Below are positions 45,371 to 53,817 of a stretch of DNA of 64,000 bases, piece after piece. Position 1 is the stretch's first letter; every line of letters begins with the position of its first letter. The notes beneath the pieces were generated by a model. It did no database searches. It worked only from the letters and a program-made list of their open reading frames with translations, and was not told where the DNA came from. The position numbers and the translations under genes were made by a program. Origin of the DNA: RDYZ01 sp964518905 (GTDB lineage: Bacteria > Cyanobacteriota > Cyanobacteriia > Cyanobacteriales > Geitlerinemataceae); NCBI GenBank assembly GCA_964518905.1, contig CAZFJL010000007.1:33144-97143 (forward strand), in the 5' to 3' direction.

Positions 45371-46255
45371 TTAAACGCTGCGCTCAAAGAGCGGCAAGAT
45401 CAGGGTAATGAAGTAGTAGACCAGTGGAGCCGTGAAAATATAACTATCGGTGCGATCGAGGATGCCGCCGTGACCGGGAATCAGTTGGCCCGAATCCTTG
45501 ACGCCCGCATCGCGTTTCATCAGCGATTCGGTCAGGTCGCCCACCAGACTGGCGATTCCGATAATCAGGCCAAAAATCAGCCCCAGGGGTAGCCACATCG
45601 CCCAGTTCAAGCCAAAAGCGCCGATCGCACCGACCACGGTACTGCTCAAAATCCCAAACACAGCCCCTTCGACCGTTTTTTTCGGGCTCACCGCCGAGAG
45701 GCGGGTTTTACCAAAGCTTTTGCCAAAAAAATACGCGCCGATATCCGCCGCCCAAATGCAGCAGAACGCGAGCAGTGTCGTCAACAAGCCCGGAGTCAAC
45801 CAGCTCGCGGTTTGGGCTCCGACCAAACCCGCCAGCGGTGTGCTGCTCGCCACCTCGATCGGTGTATTCAGATCCAGCTCGACCCGCAGGCGAATCCAGT
45901 AGCTCGGGAGCAGACCACCATAGAACAGTCCCAAAATCGAGGTGGACATGTCCGCGATCGAGGCGAGTTTGGGTTGAAACAGCAGGTAGCAAAAGATCGC
46001 AGCACCGGCGATCGGAAAAGCAACACTAACAAACTGTGGAGCCAGCAAGGCACACAACAAGAGAAACTGTGTTGCGACCATGGTGCTTTTGATCGCAGGT
46101 TCAATGCCCTTGGCTTGCACGAGCTGAAAATATTCTTGCTGGGCGAGATAGGCAAGGATGCCAATGCCGATCGCGAAGGCAATGCCACCGAGGGAGAGGA
46201 CCGAGATCGCCAGCACGATCGCAATGACGCCGCTAATGATACGAGTTACAGGCAT
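45371..46255 (-). CDS. cdsA: Phosphatidate cytidylyltransferase
   Basis: Makes CDP-diacylglycerol from phosphatidate and CTP, the start of phosphatidylglycerol synthesis, which thylakoids need. The 294-residue membrane protein has about eight spans. Near its end is the CDS signature: LVGDLTESLMKRDAGVKDSG with LIPGHGGILDRTDS. The inner KKTVEGAVFGI segment is typical too. It is convergent with the big kinase and divergent from nothing close. ATG 46255 gives a normal length. Confidence 0.94.
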   Translation of the reverse strand: MPVTRIISGVIAIVLAISVLSLGGIAFAIGIGILAYLAQQEYFQLVQAKGIEPAIKSTMVATQFLLLCALLAPQFVSVAFPIAGAAIFCYLLFQPKLASIADMSTSILGLFYGGLLPSYWIRLRVELDLNTPIEVASSTPLAGLVGAQTASWLTPGLLTTLLAFCCIWAADIGAYFFGKSFGKTRLSAVSPKKTVEGAVFGILSSTVVGAIGAFGLNWAMWLPLGLIFGLIIGIASLVGDLTESLMKRDAGVKDSGQLIPGHGGILDRTDSYIFTAPLVYYFITLILPLFERSV

Positions 46256-46588
46256 AGGGGAAGAAGAAAAACACAGATGGCAAACGGTGGGAGTGAGCCA
46301 CAGGGATTAGAGCGCTAGAACGTCAGGATCGAAACCGTCTCATACCCACATAACGGCGTGTCATTGGCGTGAAAGATCGGCAATGATGTCCGTAAACTTG
46401 GCATCTATGATCACAATCCCTCAACTTACGTTAATCGAAGAATAAGACGTTGCTAATAATTCTTTAAGATTGTTTTGGTTATGACCGATCAAAAACGGCT
46501 CTAGGGTCGGCGATTGGCGGAACTGTTGCGGGAAGATTTGCCGTCGATACCATTATCGAGAAGTCAATATTCTGTCAGTTCAGCTCTG
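46256..46588. other. Gene-free region upstream of cdsA
   Basis: About 330 bp with no gene that I can support. At the right edge CTGTCAGTTCAGCT is repeated in tandem (46572-46585 and 46586-46599), overlapping the end of cbiT. An AT-rich part at 46430-46490 could be promoter. Confidence 0.4.
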
Positions 46589-47191
46589 TCAGTTCAGCTT
46601 GGTTCCACTGATGACAAAGATGGGATCGATCGCGGCGAGGGCTTGGTGTGTGCCGCGTCGTTCGAGCCGGTTGATCGAGGCTTGCACGACTTCGATCTGA
46701 CGGACTTGGAGGCGGGCGAATCCTTCGGAGATGGTGTACAGCGCTTCGAGATTATTCGCAGTCGCAACGATGCGGCCTGATTCGGCGAGGTGTTCCCAGG
46801 CGACGTCGAGAATGGAGCCGATCGCGCGGCTACTTTCGACACAAATGCGTGTGGGTTGATCCGATCGATCCTGCAAACAGTCCGGCGCATTGCCCTCGAT
46901 CACTTCGACGTTTTCCAGCTCAAAACGACTGCAATTGGTCTCAATTAGCGCGACGACGTCTGGGTCGCGCTCGAAGGCCACCACCCGACCCGCCGGACAG
47001 AGCAAGGCGCTCTCGACGGCGATCGTTCCCGTCCCCGCACCGACATCCCACAGCCGCGAATCCGCCCGGAGCTGGAGCTGGGAGAGGATCATCAGCCGCA
47101 GTTCTCGCTGCGTGATCGGGATACCGGGCGATCGCGCGAACAGATGATCGGGAATTCCGGGGGTAACGTAGGGCCAGAGGGTGGAGGGCAT
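46589..47191 (-). CDS. cbiT: Precorrin-6Y/cobalt-precorrin-7 decarboxylating C15-methyltransferase
   Basis: The CbiT half of the bifunctional CobL: C15-methylation and decarboxylation in corrin (vitamin B12) synthesis. The 200-residue protein has the SAM-binding motif LWDVGAGTGTIAVESALL and the acidic end of strand 2, VVAFERDP. The N-terminal GIPDHLFARSPGIPITQREL is a family signature. It is a stand-alone gene; the CbiE partner is not in the window. A 14-bp tandem repeat runs across its stop codon. cyanobacteria typically make pseudocobalamin. Confidence 0.9.
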   Translation of the reverse strand: MPSTLWPYVTPGIPDHLFARSPGIPITQRELRLMILSQLQLRADSRLWDVGAGTGTIAVESALLCPAGRVVAFERDPDVVALIETNCSRFELENVEVIEGNAPDCLQDRSDQPTRICVESSRAIGSILDVAWEHLAESGRIVATANNLEALYTISEGFARLQVRQIEVVQASINRLERRGTHQALAAIDPIFVISGTKLN

Positions 47192-47398
47192 AGGGGGGAG
47201 AGATTAAGCCGGTGACGCCGCAGCCTAGATATAGCCTGCGTTGGCCGTGATTGTTAGGATCAGAATTCGAGATGGGGATTCTCAAATCAGGGTAGAGTAT
47301 CTAGGGATTTTCTCGCCATCGCCTACGTCGCGATCGGCGATCGTCCTGACCCATAAATAAGCGTTTCGAGTTAATCGGGATCGTCTCCCACCACCACG

Positions 47399-48490
47399 AT
47401 GTTAAGAGCCGGAATCGTCGGATTGCCCAACGTTGGCAAGTCCACTTTGTTCAACGCCCTCGTTGCGAATATTGCAGCGCAGGCGGCGAATTTCCCGTTT
47501 TGCACGATCGAGCCGAATGTCGGGGTCGTGGCGGTTCCTGACGATCGCCTCGCGGTCTTGTCGGAGATTTCCAAGTCGGCGAGCGTCGTGCCGACCCGGA
47601 TGGAGTTTGTTGATATTGCCGGACTGGTAGCTGGGGCGAGCAAGGGTGAAGGGCTCGGCAACCAGTTTTTGGCGAATATTCGCGAGGTAGATGCGATCGT
47701 CCATGTGGTGCGCTGCTTCGATGACGACGATATTATTCACGTCTCCGGCTCCGTTGATCCGATCCGCGACATCGAAATCATCGATCTCGAACTGGGTTTG
47801 TCCGACCTGGCTCAGATCGAACGCCGGATCGATCGCGCCCGCAAGCAAGCCCGCAACAATAAAGATGCCCAGGCCGAAGTTGAAGTCTTGGAACGGCTGG
47901 TGGCGGTGTTGAATGAGGGACAACCGGCGCGATCGGTGGAACTCACCGAAGACGAAGAGCTATTGATCAAAAATCTGGGCTTACTCACACGCAAGCCGAT
48001 TATCTACGCCACCAACGTCTCCGAGGATGACCTCGCCGAGGGTAACGCCTGGGTGGACAGCGTCCGCGAGTTGGCCGCGACCCAAAACGCCCAAGTGGTG
48101 ATCGTTTCCGCCCAGGTCGAAGCCGAACTGGTGGATTTGAGCGCAGACGATCGCAAGGATTTCCTCGAAGCTCTCGGCGTCGAAGAAGGCGGCCTCAAAT
48201 CGCTGATTAAAGCCACCTACGAGCTGCTCGGCTTGCGTACCTACCTCACCACCGGCGAGCAGGAAACCCGCGCCTGGACAATCCACGCAGGCATGACCGC
48301 CCCCCAAGCCGCAGGCGTGATTCACACCGACTTCGAGCGCGGTTTCATTCGCGCGGAGACGGTGGCCTATGCCGACTTGGTGGAACATGGCTCGATGAAC
48401 GCCGCGAAAGAAAAAGGTCTCGTGCGCAGTGAGGGCAAAGAGTACATCGTCAAAGAAGGCGACGTGATGCTGTTTCGCTTTAACGTCTAA
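47399..48490 (+). CDS. ychF: Redox-linked, ribosome-associated ATPase/GTPase
   Basis: The Obg-family P-loop protein YchF, 363 residues. G1 is GLPNVGKST, G3 is DIAGLV, and the G4 position is NVSED rather than NKxD, the feature that gives the family ATP preference. A coiled-coil insert (DLAQIERRIDRARKQARNNK) and a C-terminal TGS domain (TYLTTGEQETRAWTIHAG) complete the protein. In other bacteria YchF binds ribosomes and affects stress responses. ATG 47399 matches the family start. Repeats follow at 48536. Confidence 0.95.
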   Translation: MLRAGIVGLPNVGKSTLFNALVANIAAQAANFPFCTIEPNVGVVAVPDDRLAVLSEISKSASVVPTRMEFVDIAGLVAGASKGEGLGNQFLANIREVDAIVHVVRCFDDDDIIHVSGSVDPIRDIEIIDLELGLSDLAQIERRIDRARKQARNNKDAQAEVEVLERLVAVLNEGQPARSVELTEDEELLIKNLGLLTRKPIIYATNVSEDDLAEGNAWVDSVRELAATQNAQVVIVSAQVEAELVDLSADDRKDFLEALGVEEGGLKSLIKATYELLGLRTYLTTGEQETRAWTIHAGMTAPQAAGVIHTDFERGFIRAETVAYADLVEHGSMNAAKEKGLVRSEGKEYIVKEGDVMLFRFNV

Positions 48491-48535
48491 AGCCGATACA
48501 GTCGAGTTCAAAGCTGCAAAGTTTTGTAGGGTGGG

Positions 48536-48645
48536 CAATGCCCACCATCACGGATACTGATGCGCGGGCTGATCGTGGTGGGCAGTGCCCACCCTACTGG
48601 CTGATGCGCGGGCTGATCGTGGTGGGCAGTGCCCACCCTACTGGC
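48536..48645. repeat. GGTGGGC repeat, copy D with internal duplication
   Basis: The left half GTAGGGTGGGCAATGCCCAC is followed by the CATCACGGATACTGATG spacer. A 44-bp unit is then repeated head to tail (48557-48600 and 48601-48644), each containing GGTGGGCAGTGCCCACC. It lies between ychF and the antiporter. Confidence 0.7.
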
Positions 48646-48687
48646 TTATTTTGGGCTTAAGGATTTTGCGCTCACTGGTGGAACATT

Positions 48688-50706
48688 ATGGCAAGCGAGC
48701 TAACACTGATTGTCGATATGGTCACCGTACTGGGTGCGGCGACCGTAGGCGGCTATATCGCTAACCGACTGCGGCAGCCGACGCTTTTGGGCTATCTCCT
48801 TGGGGGGGTGGCGATCGGCCCGGCGGGGTTGCGCTTGATCGCGACGACGGGTGATATGCAGGTGATGGCTGAGATCGGGGTGGCGTTGCTGCTGTTTTCT
48901 CTCGGGGTGGAATTTTCGTTTAAAGAGCTGCTGCGGGTTAGGAAGATCGCCTTTGGTGGGGGAGCGTTACAGATCCTGCTGACGATCGCCCTCGGAGCTG
49001 GGTTGACCTACGCGACGGGCTGGGTGGATTCGATCCCGCCCGCCATTTTCCTCGGGGCGGTGCTGTCGCTTTCGTCTACGGCGGTGGTGCTCAAGAGTCT
49101 GATTGAGCGCAACGAAGTGCGAACGCCCCACGGTCAGGTGATGCTGGCGATGTTGGTGGTGCAGGATTTGGGCTTGGGGGTGATGCTGGCGGTGTTGCCT
49201 GCGCTGACGCAGCCCGCTGATGCGATCGCGATGGCGGTGGTGACGGCAAGTCTGAAGGCGATCGCCTTTTTGGGCGTGGCGCTGATGGCCGGTCGGTGGC
49301 TGATCCCGCCGTTGGTGCGATCGCTAGCTCGTAGCGGATCGCAGGAGATTTTTTTGCTGGGTATTCTCGTCCTGTGTTTGGGGATTGCGCTGCTGACCTC
49401 GGCGCTGGGTCTCGGGATTGCGATGGGCGCGTTTGTGGCGGGGCTGACGGTCTCGAATGTGGAATATGCCGACCATGCGCTCGATCGCATTTTGCCGATG
49501 CGCGATGTCTTTGCCACGCTGTTTTTTGCCTCGATCGGTGTACTGATCGACCCCAGTTTTCTGCTGGCGAATATCTGGACTTTGGCCGGACTGGTAGCGG
49601 TGGCGATGCTGGGCAAAGCGCTGATCGTCGGGGGCGTGGTCAAAGGCTTTGGCTATCCCCTACGCACGGCGATTACGGTGGGGCTGGGGATTAATCAGAT
49701 CGGGGAATTTTCCTTTGTGCTGTCGGGTGTGGCTCAAGCGCAAGGACTATTTTCGGAGGAACTCTATGGGCTAACGGTCGGTACCACTGCCGCGACGCTG
49801 TTGGTTACACCGTTTTTACTCAAAGCGACCCCCGATCTCCTGCGCTGGCTGGATAAATCACCGCTCTTTAACTCGTTTTTGTCTCTCAGTCCTGATCCCC
49901 AATTCGTGGATTTCGAGAAACCACCGACCGATCGCGTGGTGGTTGCCGGGTTTGGTCGGGTGGGACAAACCCTGGTGCGAATGCTGTATTTCCAGGGCTA
50001 TCAAATCCTGGTGATCGATAACGACGAGGCACGGCTCCAAACCTTACGCGATCGGCGTATTCCCTACATTTTTGGCGATGCTTCGAGCCATATCGTCCTC
50101 GAAAAAGCCAATCTCGACAGCGCCAAGGGACTGGCGATCGCCTTGCCTGACCCGCTTGCCACCCGCCTGACGCTGAAACGTGCCCTCAGTCTTGCGCCCG
50201 AGCTCGATGTCACCGTCCGCGCCCACGCCAAGGACGAGATTGACATTCTCTATCAGCTCGGCGCTCAGGAAGTCGTCCAGCCCGAATTTGAAGCGTCGCT
50301 GGAAATGGGCGCTCATATGCTGCTCAAGTTTGGCGATTCGACCTATGAGGTGCAGCAGGTCGTTAACCGTTACCGCCGGGGACGCTATCGGGATATTCAG
50401 CCCGAGCGATCGCAATATTGGGGCGATGATGCGAACATGGAAGCCGCTGTGGAGGGTTTTGAACGGCACTGGTATATGATCGCCGCGAATTCGCCGCTGT
50501 TGGGTCATAGTTTGGCGCAGGCCAATGTCCGTCGTCGCACGGGCGCAACGGTGATGGCCTTTGAGCGCGGCAAAAAGCTCCATCGCTACCCGACCGGTGA
50601 CTATATCTTCGAGGCGAACGATCGCCTGCTCGTGATCGGCAACTCCGATGAACACACAACGTTTAAGTCCTTGCTTCTGGGTTTGCGATCGCCAGATTCG
50701 GCCTGA
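48688..50706 (+). CDS. Kef-type cation/proton antiporter with TrkA domains
   Basis: 672 residues. The N-terminal half is a CPA2 antiporter domain with about twelve membrane spans (GYLLGGVAIGPAGLRLI; AEIGVALLLFSLGVEFSFKE; SLSSTAVVLKSLIER; INQIGEFSFVLSGVAQ). It is followed by a TrkA-N Rossmann domain (VVVAGFGRVGQTLVRMLYFQ, about residue 415) and a TrkA-C domain at the end (LLGHSLAQANVRRRTGATV). It probably exports K+ or Na+ in exchange for protons, gated by nucleotide binding. The gene is monocistronic as far as spacing tells. Confidence 0.92.
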   Translation: MASELTLIVDMVTVLGAATVGGYIANRLRQPTLLGYLLGGVAIGPAGLRLIATTGDMQVMAEIGVALLLFSLGVEFSFKELLRVRKIAFGGGALQILLTIALGAGLTYATGWVDSIPPAIFLGAVLSLSSTAVVLKSLIERNEVRTPHGQVMLAMLVVQDLGLGVMLAVLPALTQPADAIAMAVVTASLKAIAFLGVALMAGRWLIPPLVRSLARSGSQEIFLLGILVLCLGIALLTSALGLGIAMGAFVAGLTVSNVEYADHALDRILPMRDVFATLFFASIGVLIDPSFLLANIWTLAGLVAVAMLGKALIVGGVVKGFGYPLRTAITVGLGINQIGEFSFVLSGVAQAQGLFSEELYGLTVGTTAATLLVTPFLLKATPDLLRWLDKSPLFNSFLSLSPDPQFVDFEKPPTDRVVVAGFGRVGQTLVRMLYFQGYQILVIDNDEARLQTLRDRRIPYIFGDASSHIVLEKANLDSAKGLAIALPDPLATRLTLKRALSLAPELDVTVRAHAKDEIDILYQLGAQEVVQPEFEASLEMGAHMLLKFGDSTYEVQQVVNRYRRGRYRDIQPERSQYWGDDANMEAAVEGFERHWYMIAANSPLLGHSLAQANVRRRTGATVMAFERGKKLHRYPTGDYIFEANDRLLVIGNSDEHTTFKSLLLGLRSPDSA

Positions 50707-50855
50707 CACACAAACAATCGCGCTACGGTTTTCGTCTCAGCCGGAACTAAGCATTGCTACTGTCCCCGCAGAGGCAAAAACACATAGTTAATTCTACGAA
50801 CGTTTTTCTGTCATCCATTCGCTAGGATTAATGAAATGTACAAAAAATATTCCAA

Positions 50856-53222
50856 ATGACAGAGCGTTTAGAGACTCATGCTCAAGCCTTAGATGAGTTT
50901 CTAGACTCGTCTGAATCCTTTGATCTGAATAATTGCGATCGCGAGCCGATCCATCGCCCCGGCTTAATTCAACCCTATGGCTTGCTGTTCGTCCTCGATG
51001 AACCCGATCTACACATCCGCCAGGTCAGCAACAACGCGCAAGCCCTCGTCGCGATCGCCCCACACGCTTTACTGGGTCGTCCCCTGGCCGAATTCATCGA
51101 TGCCGACAGCATCGCCGCGATTCAAGGCTGTCTCGATCGCAGCTTCGAGCACATCAACCCTCTGCCGCTCACCTTTGCAGGTGGACATGACGCGCCTCAA
51201 CCCTTCAACGGCATCGTCCATCGTGCGCCCAGCGGTGAAGTCGTCTTAGAACTCGAACCCTTCGTCGCGACCGAACAACATAGCTTTTTTCAATTTCATC
51301 GCCAGGTCAAAGACACCTTGATCGCCCTGCAAGCGACACACAATCTGGACGAGCTGGCAAACCTGATCGTGGCCGAGGTGCGGCGCTTGACGGGCTTCGA
51401 TCGCGTCATGGTGTATCGCTTCAACGACAAAGGCGACGGTTACGTCATCGCCGAAACCAAGATCCCAGACCTCGATCCATTTCACGGACTCAGTTATCCC
51501 GCAACGGATATTCCCCGACAGGCGAAATATCTCTACACGCAAAATTGGCTACGCTTAATCCCCGATTTTGGCTATCAGGCCAGTGAGCTGGTGAGCGAGC
51601 CGATCGCAGAGATCACGGACGAAACCAAACCCGCCCCCCGATCGCCGCTCGATATGAGCCTGTCGGTGCTGCGATCGGTGTCGCCGCTGCACATCGAATA
51701 CATGCAGAACATGGGTGTCACGGCCTCGATGAGCATCTCCCTGCTGCAAGACGGCCAGCTTTGGGGTCTGATTGCCTGTCACCACTACAGCCCGAAATTT
51801 GTCTCCTACGAAGTGCGGACAGTGTGTGAATTTCTCGGGCAGTTGATGTCTACGGAAATCGTCAACAAAGAGGCGAATGACAATCTCGACTATCAGCTCC
51901 GCCTCAAGGACATCCAACATCGGTTAATTGATCGGCTGGCCGGAGCCACAGATTTTGTCGCGGCGCTGGTCGCCGATACGGATCTGCTGCTGAAGCTGAC
52001 CGGAGCCGAGGGAGCGATCATCTGTGACGGTGGCGATCGAGTCGTCATCGGACAAACCCCGGACGAAGACACCGTCACCGCAATTTTGGATTGGTTGCCG
52101 ACTCAATTTGAGCGCGATGTCTTTGCAACCCAGGCGTTGCCGAGCGTGTATCCCAAGACGATCGCCGATCCCCAATTAGTCAGCGGCTTGTTAGCGATGG
52201 CCATCTCGATAATTCAAAATCGTTACGTGCTGTGGTTTCGCCCCGAGGTGCTGCAAACCGTGACCTGGGCAGGGAAACCCGAAAAAGACGAACGCATCGA
52301 GCCGGATGGTACGAAAACTCTGCGACCCCGTACGTCCTTTGAGGCATGGCAAGAAACCGTACGGGGAACTTCAATGCCCTGGCTGCCATGCGAGGTTAGT
52401 GGCGCGATCGAGCTGCGACAGGCGATCGTCGATATTGTCCTACGTCAAGCCGACGCCCTCACCCACATTAATCAAGACCTCCAGCGCAGCAACACCGAGC
52501 TAGACGCCTTCGCCTACATCGCCTCCCACGATCTCAAAGAACCCCTACGCGGCATTCACAACTACGCCACCTTTTTGCTCGAAGACTACGGCGAAATCCT
52601 GGCCGGAGATGGAACCGATAAGCTCCAGACCCTAGTGCGTCTCACCGAACGCATGGAGTTGCTGATTGAATCGCTGCTGAAATTTTCGCGTCTCGGTCGT
52701 CAGGATTTGCAAATGGAGCCGATCGATCTCAACGCGATGCTCAGTGAAACAATCACGATGTTTCGGATGAATCCCGAGTGGGAAGGCTGCGAGATTCGAG
52801 TTGATCCGAACTTGCCGATCGTCTGGGGCGATCGAAGCCTAATCGATGAAATTTTTACGAATCTAATTTCTAACGGGTTTAAATACAACAGTCAGTCGGA
52901 CAAATGGGTTGAGGTGGGGTATTGTCCCGATTTCAAGTGTCCCGAGGATATTGCGGAGGGTTCTGGTACGGATTGTGTGACATTGTATGTGCGTGATAAT
53001 GGCATTGGTATTCGAGAGAAACATATTGAATCGGTGTTCCGTATTTTCAAACGCTTACATGCTCCCGGAAAATATGGCGGTGGCTCCGGCGCTGGGTTGA
53101 CGATCGTCCGTAAAATTGTTGAGCGCCACGGTGGCACGATTCACGTCGAGTCTGTCTACGGTCAAGGCACGACGTTTTTTGTGACGCTTCCAGAGCGCGA
53201 CCCAACCTCGATCGACTCATGA
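50856..53222 (+). CDS. cphB: Bacteriophytochrome (CphB type) histidine kinase
   Basis: A 788-residue red/far-red light sensor kinase. Domain order is PAS (28-125), GAF (150-315), PHY (325-510), HisKA (545-615), HATPase (655-785). An N-terminal Cys (NNCDREPIH, Cys27) lies where biliverdin-type phytochromes attach bilin. The GAF position that is Cys in Cph1 is absent here (RSVSPLHIEYMQNMGV). PATDIP and the PHY-tongue motif PRTSF are present. The kinase has ASHDLKEPLR with His558. The Rcp-like regulator follows after 16 bp. Cph2-like arrangements are excluded by the PHY domain. The heme oxygenase needed for biliverdin is not in the window. Confidence 0.9.
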   Translation: MTERLETHAQALDEFLDSSESFDLNNCDREPIHRPGLIQPYGLLFVLDEPDLHIRQVSNNAQALVAIAPHALLGRPLAEFIDADSIAAIQGCLDRSFEHINPLPLTFAGGHDAPQPFNGIVHRAPSGEVVLELEPFVATEQHSFFQFHRQVKDTLIALQATHNLDELANLIVAEVRRLTGFDRVMVYRFNDKGDGYVIAETKIPDLDPFHGLSYPATDIPRQAKYLYTQNWLRLIPDFGYQASELVSEPIAEITDETKPAPRSPLDMSLSVLRSVSPLHIEYMQNMGVTASMSISLLQDGQLWGLIACHHYSPKFVSYEVRTVCEFLGQLMSTEIVNKEANDNLDYQLRLKDIQHRLIDRLAGATDFVAALVADTDLLLKLTGAEGAIICDGGDRVVIGQTPDEDTVTAILDWLPTQFERDVFATQALPSVYPKTIADPQLVSGLLAMAISIIQNRYVLWFRPEVLQTVTWAGKPEKDERIEPDGTKTLRPRTSFEAWQETVRGTSMPWLPCEVSGAIELRQAIVDIVLRQADALTHINQDLQRSNTELDAFAYIASHDLKEPLRGIHNYATFLLEDYGEILAGDGTDKLQTLVRLTERMELLIESLLKFSRLGRQDLQMEPIDLNAMLSETITMFRMNPEWEGCEIRVDPNLPIVWGDRSLIDEIFTNLISNGFKYNSQSDKWVEVGYCPDFKCPEDIAEGSGTDCVTLYVRDNGIGIREKHIESVFRIFKRLHAPGKYGGGSGAGLTIVRKIVERHGGTIHVESVYGQGTTFFVTLPERDPTSIDS

Positions 53223-53238
53223 CCGACCCTTGACCCTT

Positions 53239-53721
53239 ATGCCCAACCTGCTCCAATCTCCTTGGGATCATCCTTCCCAGCCCCTGATTTTAATTGTGGA
53301 AGATAGCGACGAAGACTTCTACACGTTGCTGCGTGCCGTCGATCAAATCAAAATCGAGGCGTCATCGTCCTATAGTTTTCTGAGGTTGGAAGATGGGGAT
53401 GAGGCGATCGATTATCTCCTGCGGCAGGGTGATTACGCCGGACTTGAGACACCGCTACCGATCGCCATGCTGCTCGATCTCAACTTACCCGGAACCGATG
53501 GGCGTGAGGTCATCCAGGAGGTGAGACAACACGACGGCCTACGAGTATTACCCATCATCGTGCTCACCACATCTCGTAACGCGGTTGATATTGAATGCTG
53601 TTATCGCTACGGAGCCAATAGCTACCTCCTCAAACCGATGGGCAGCGAAAAAATCCAAACAACGGTCAAAATATTATTTCAATACTGGTTTAATCTCGCC
53701 ATTTTGCCCAGCCATGGCTAG
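53239..53721 (+). CDS. Rcp-type response regulator
   Basis: A 160-residue single-domain receiver. LILIVEDSDEDFYTLLRAV holds the acidic pocket, and LLDLNLPGTDG holds the phospho-acceptor Asp80. TTSRNAVDIECCYRYGANSYLLKP includes the conserved Thr and Lys. The form matches Rcp1, the partner of Cph1, and its place 16 bp behind the phytochrome gene makes it the likely target of His558. No output domain is attached, so phosphate may pass on or it may act by protein binding. ATG 53239 is used; the frame also opens at TTG 53230. Confidence 0.92.
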   Translation: MPNLLQSPWDHPSQPLILIVEDSDEDFYTLLRAVDQIKIEASSSYSFLRLEDGDEAIDYLLRQGDYAGLETPLPIAMLLDLNLPGTDGREVIQEVRQHDGLRVLPIIVLTTSRNAVDIECCYRYGANSYLLKPMGSEKIQTTVKILFQYWFNLAILPSHG

Positions 53722-53817
53722 CATTTCATGGCCAAATGATACCAAGCCATGAAGAGCAAACATTCTATTTAAATCACACCAGATCGCACCCATCAGGACA
53801 GCAAGGAATACGCCAAG

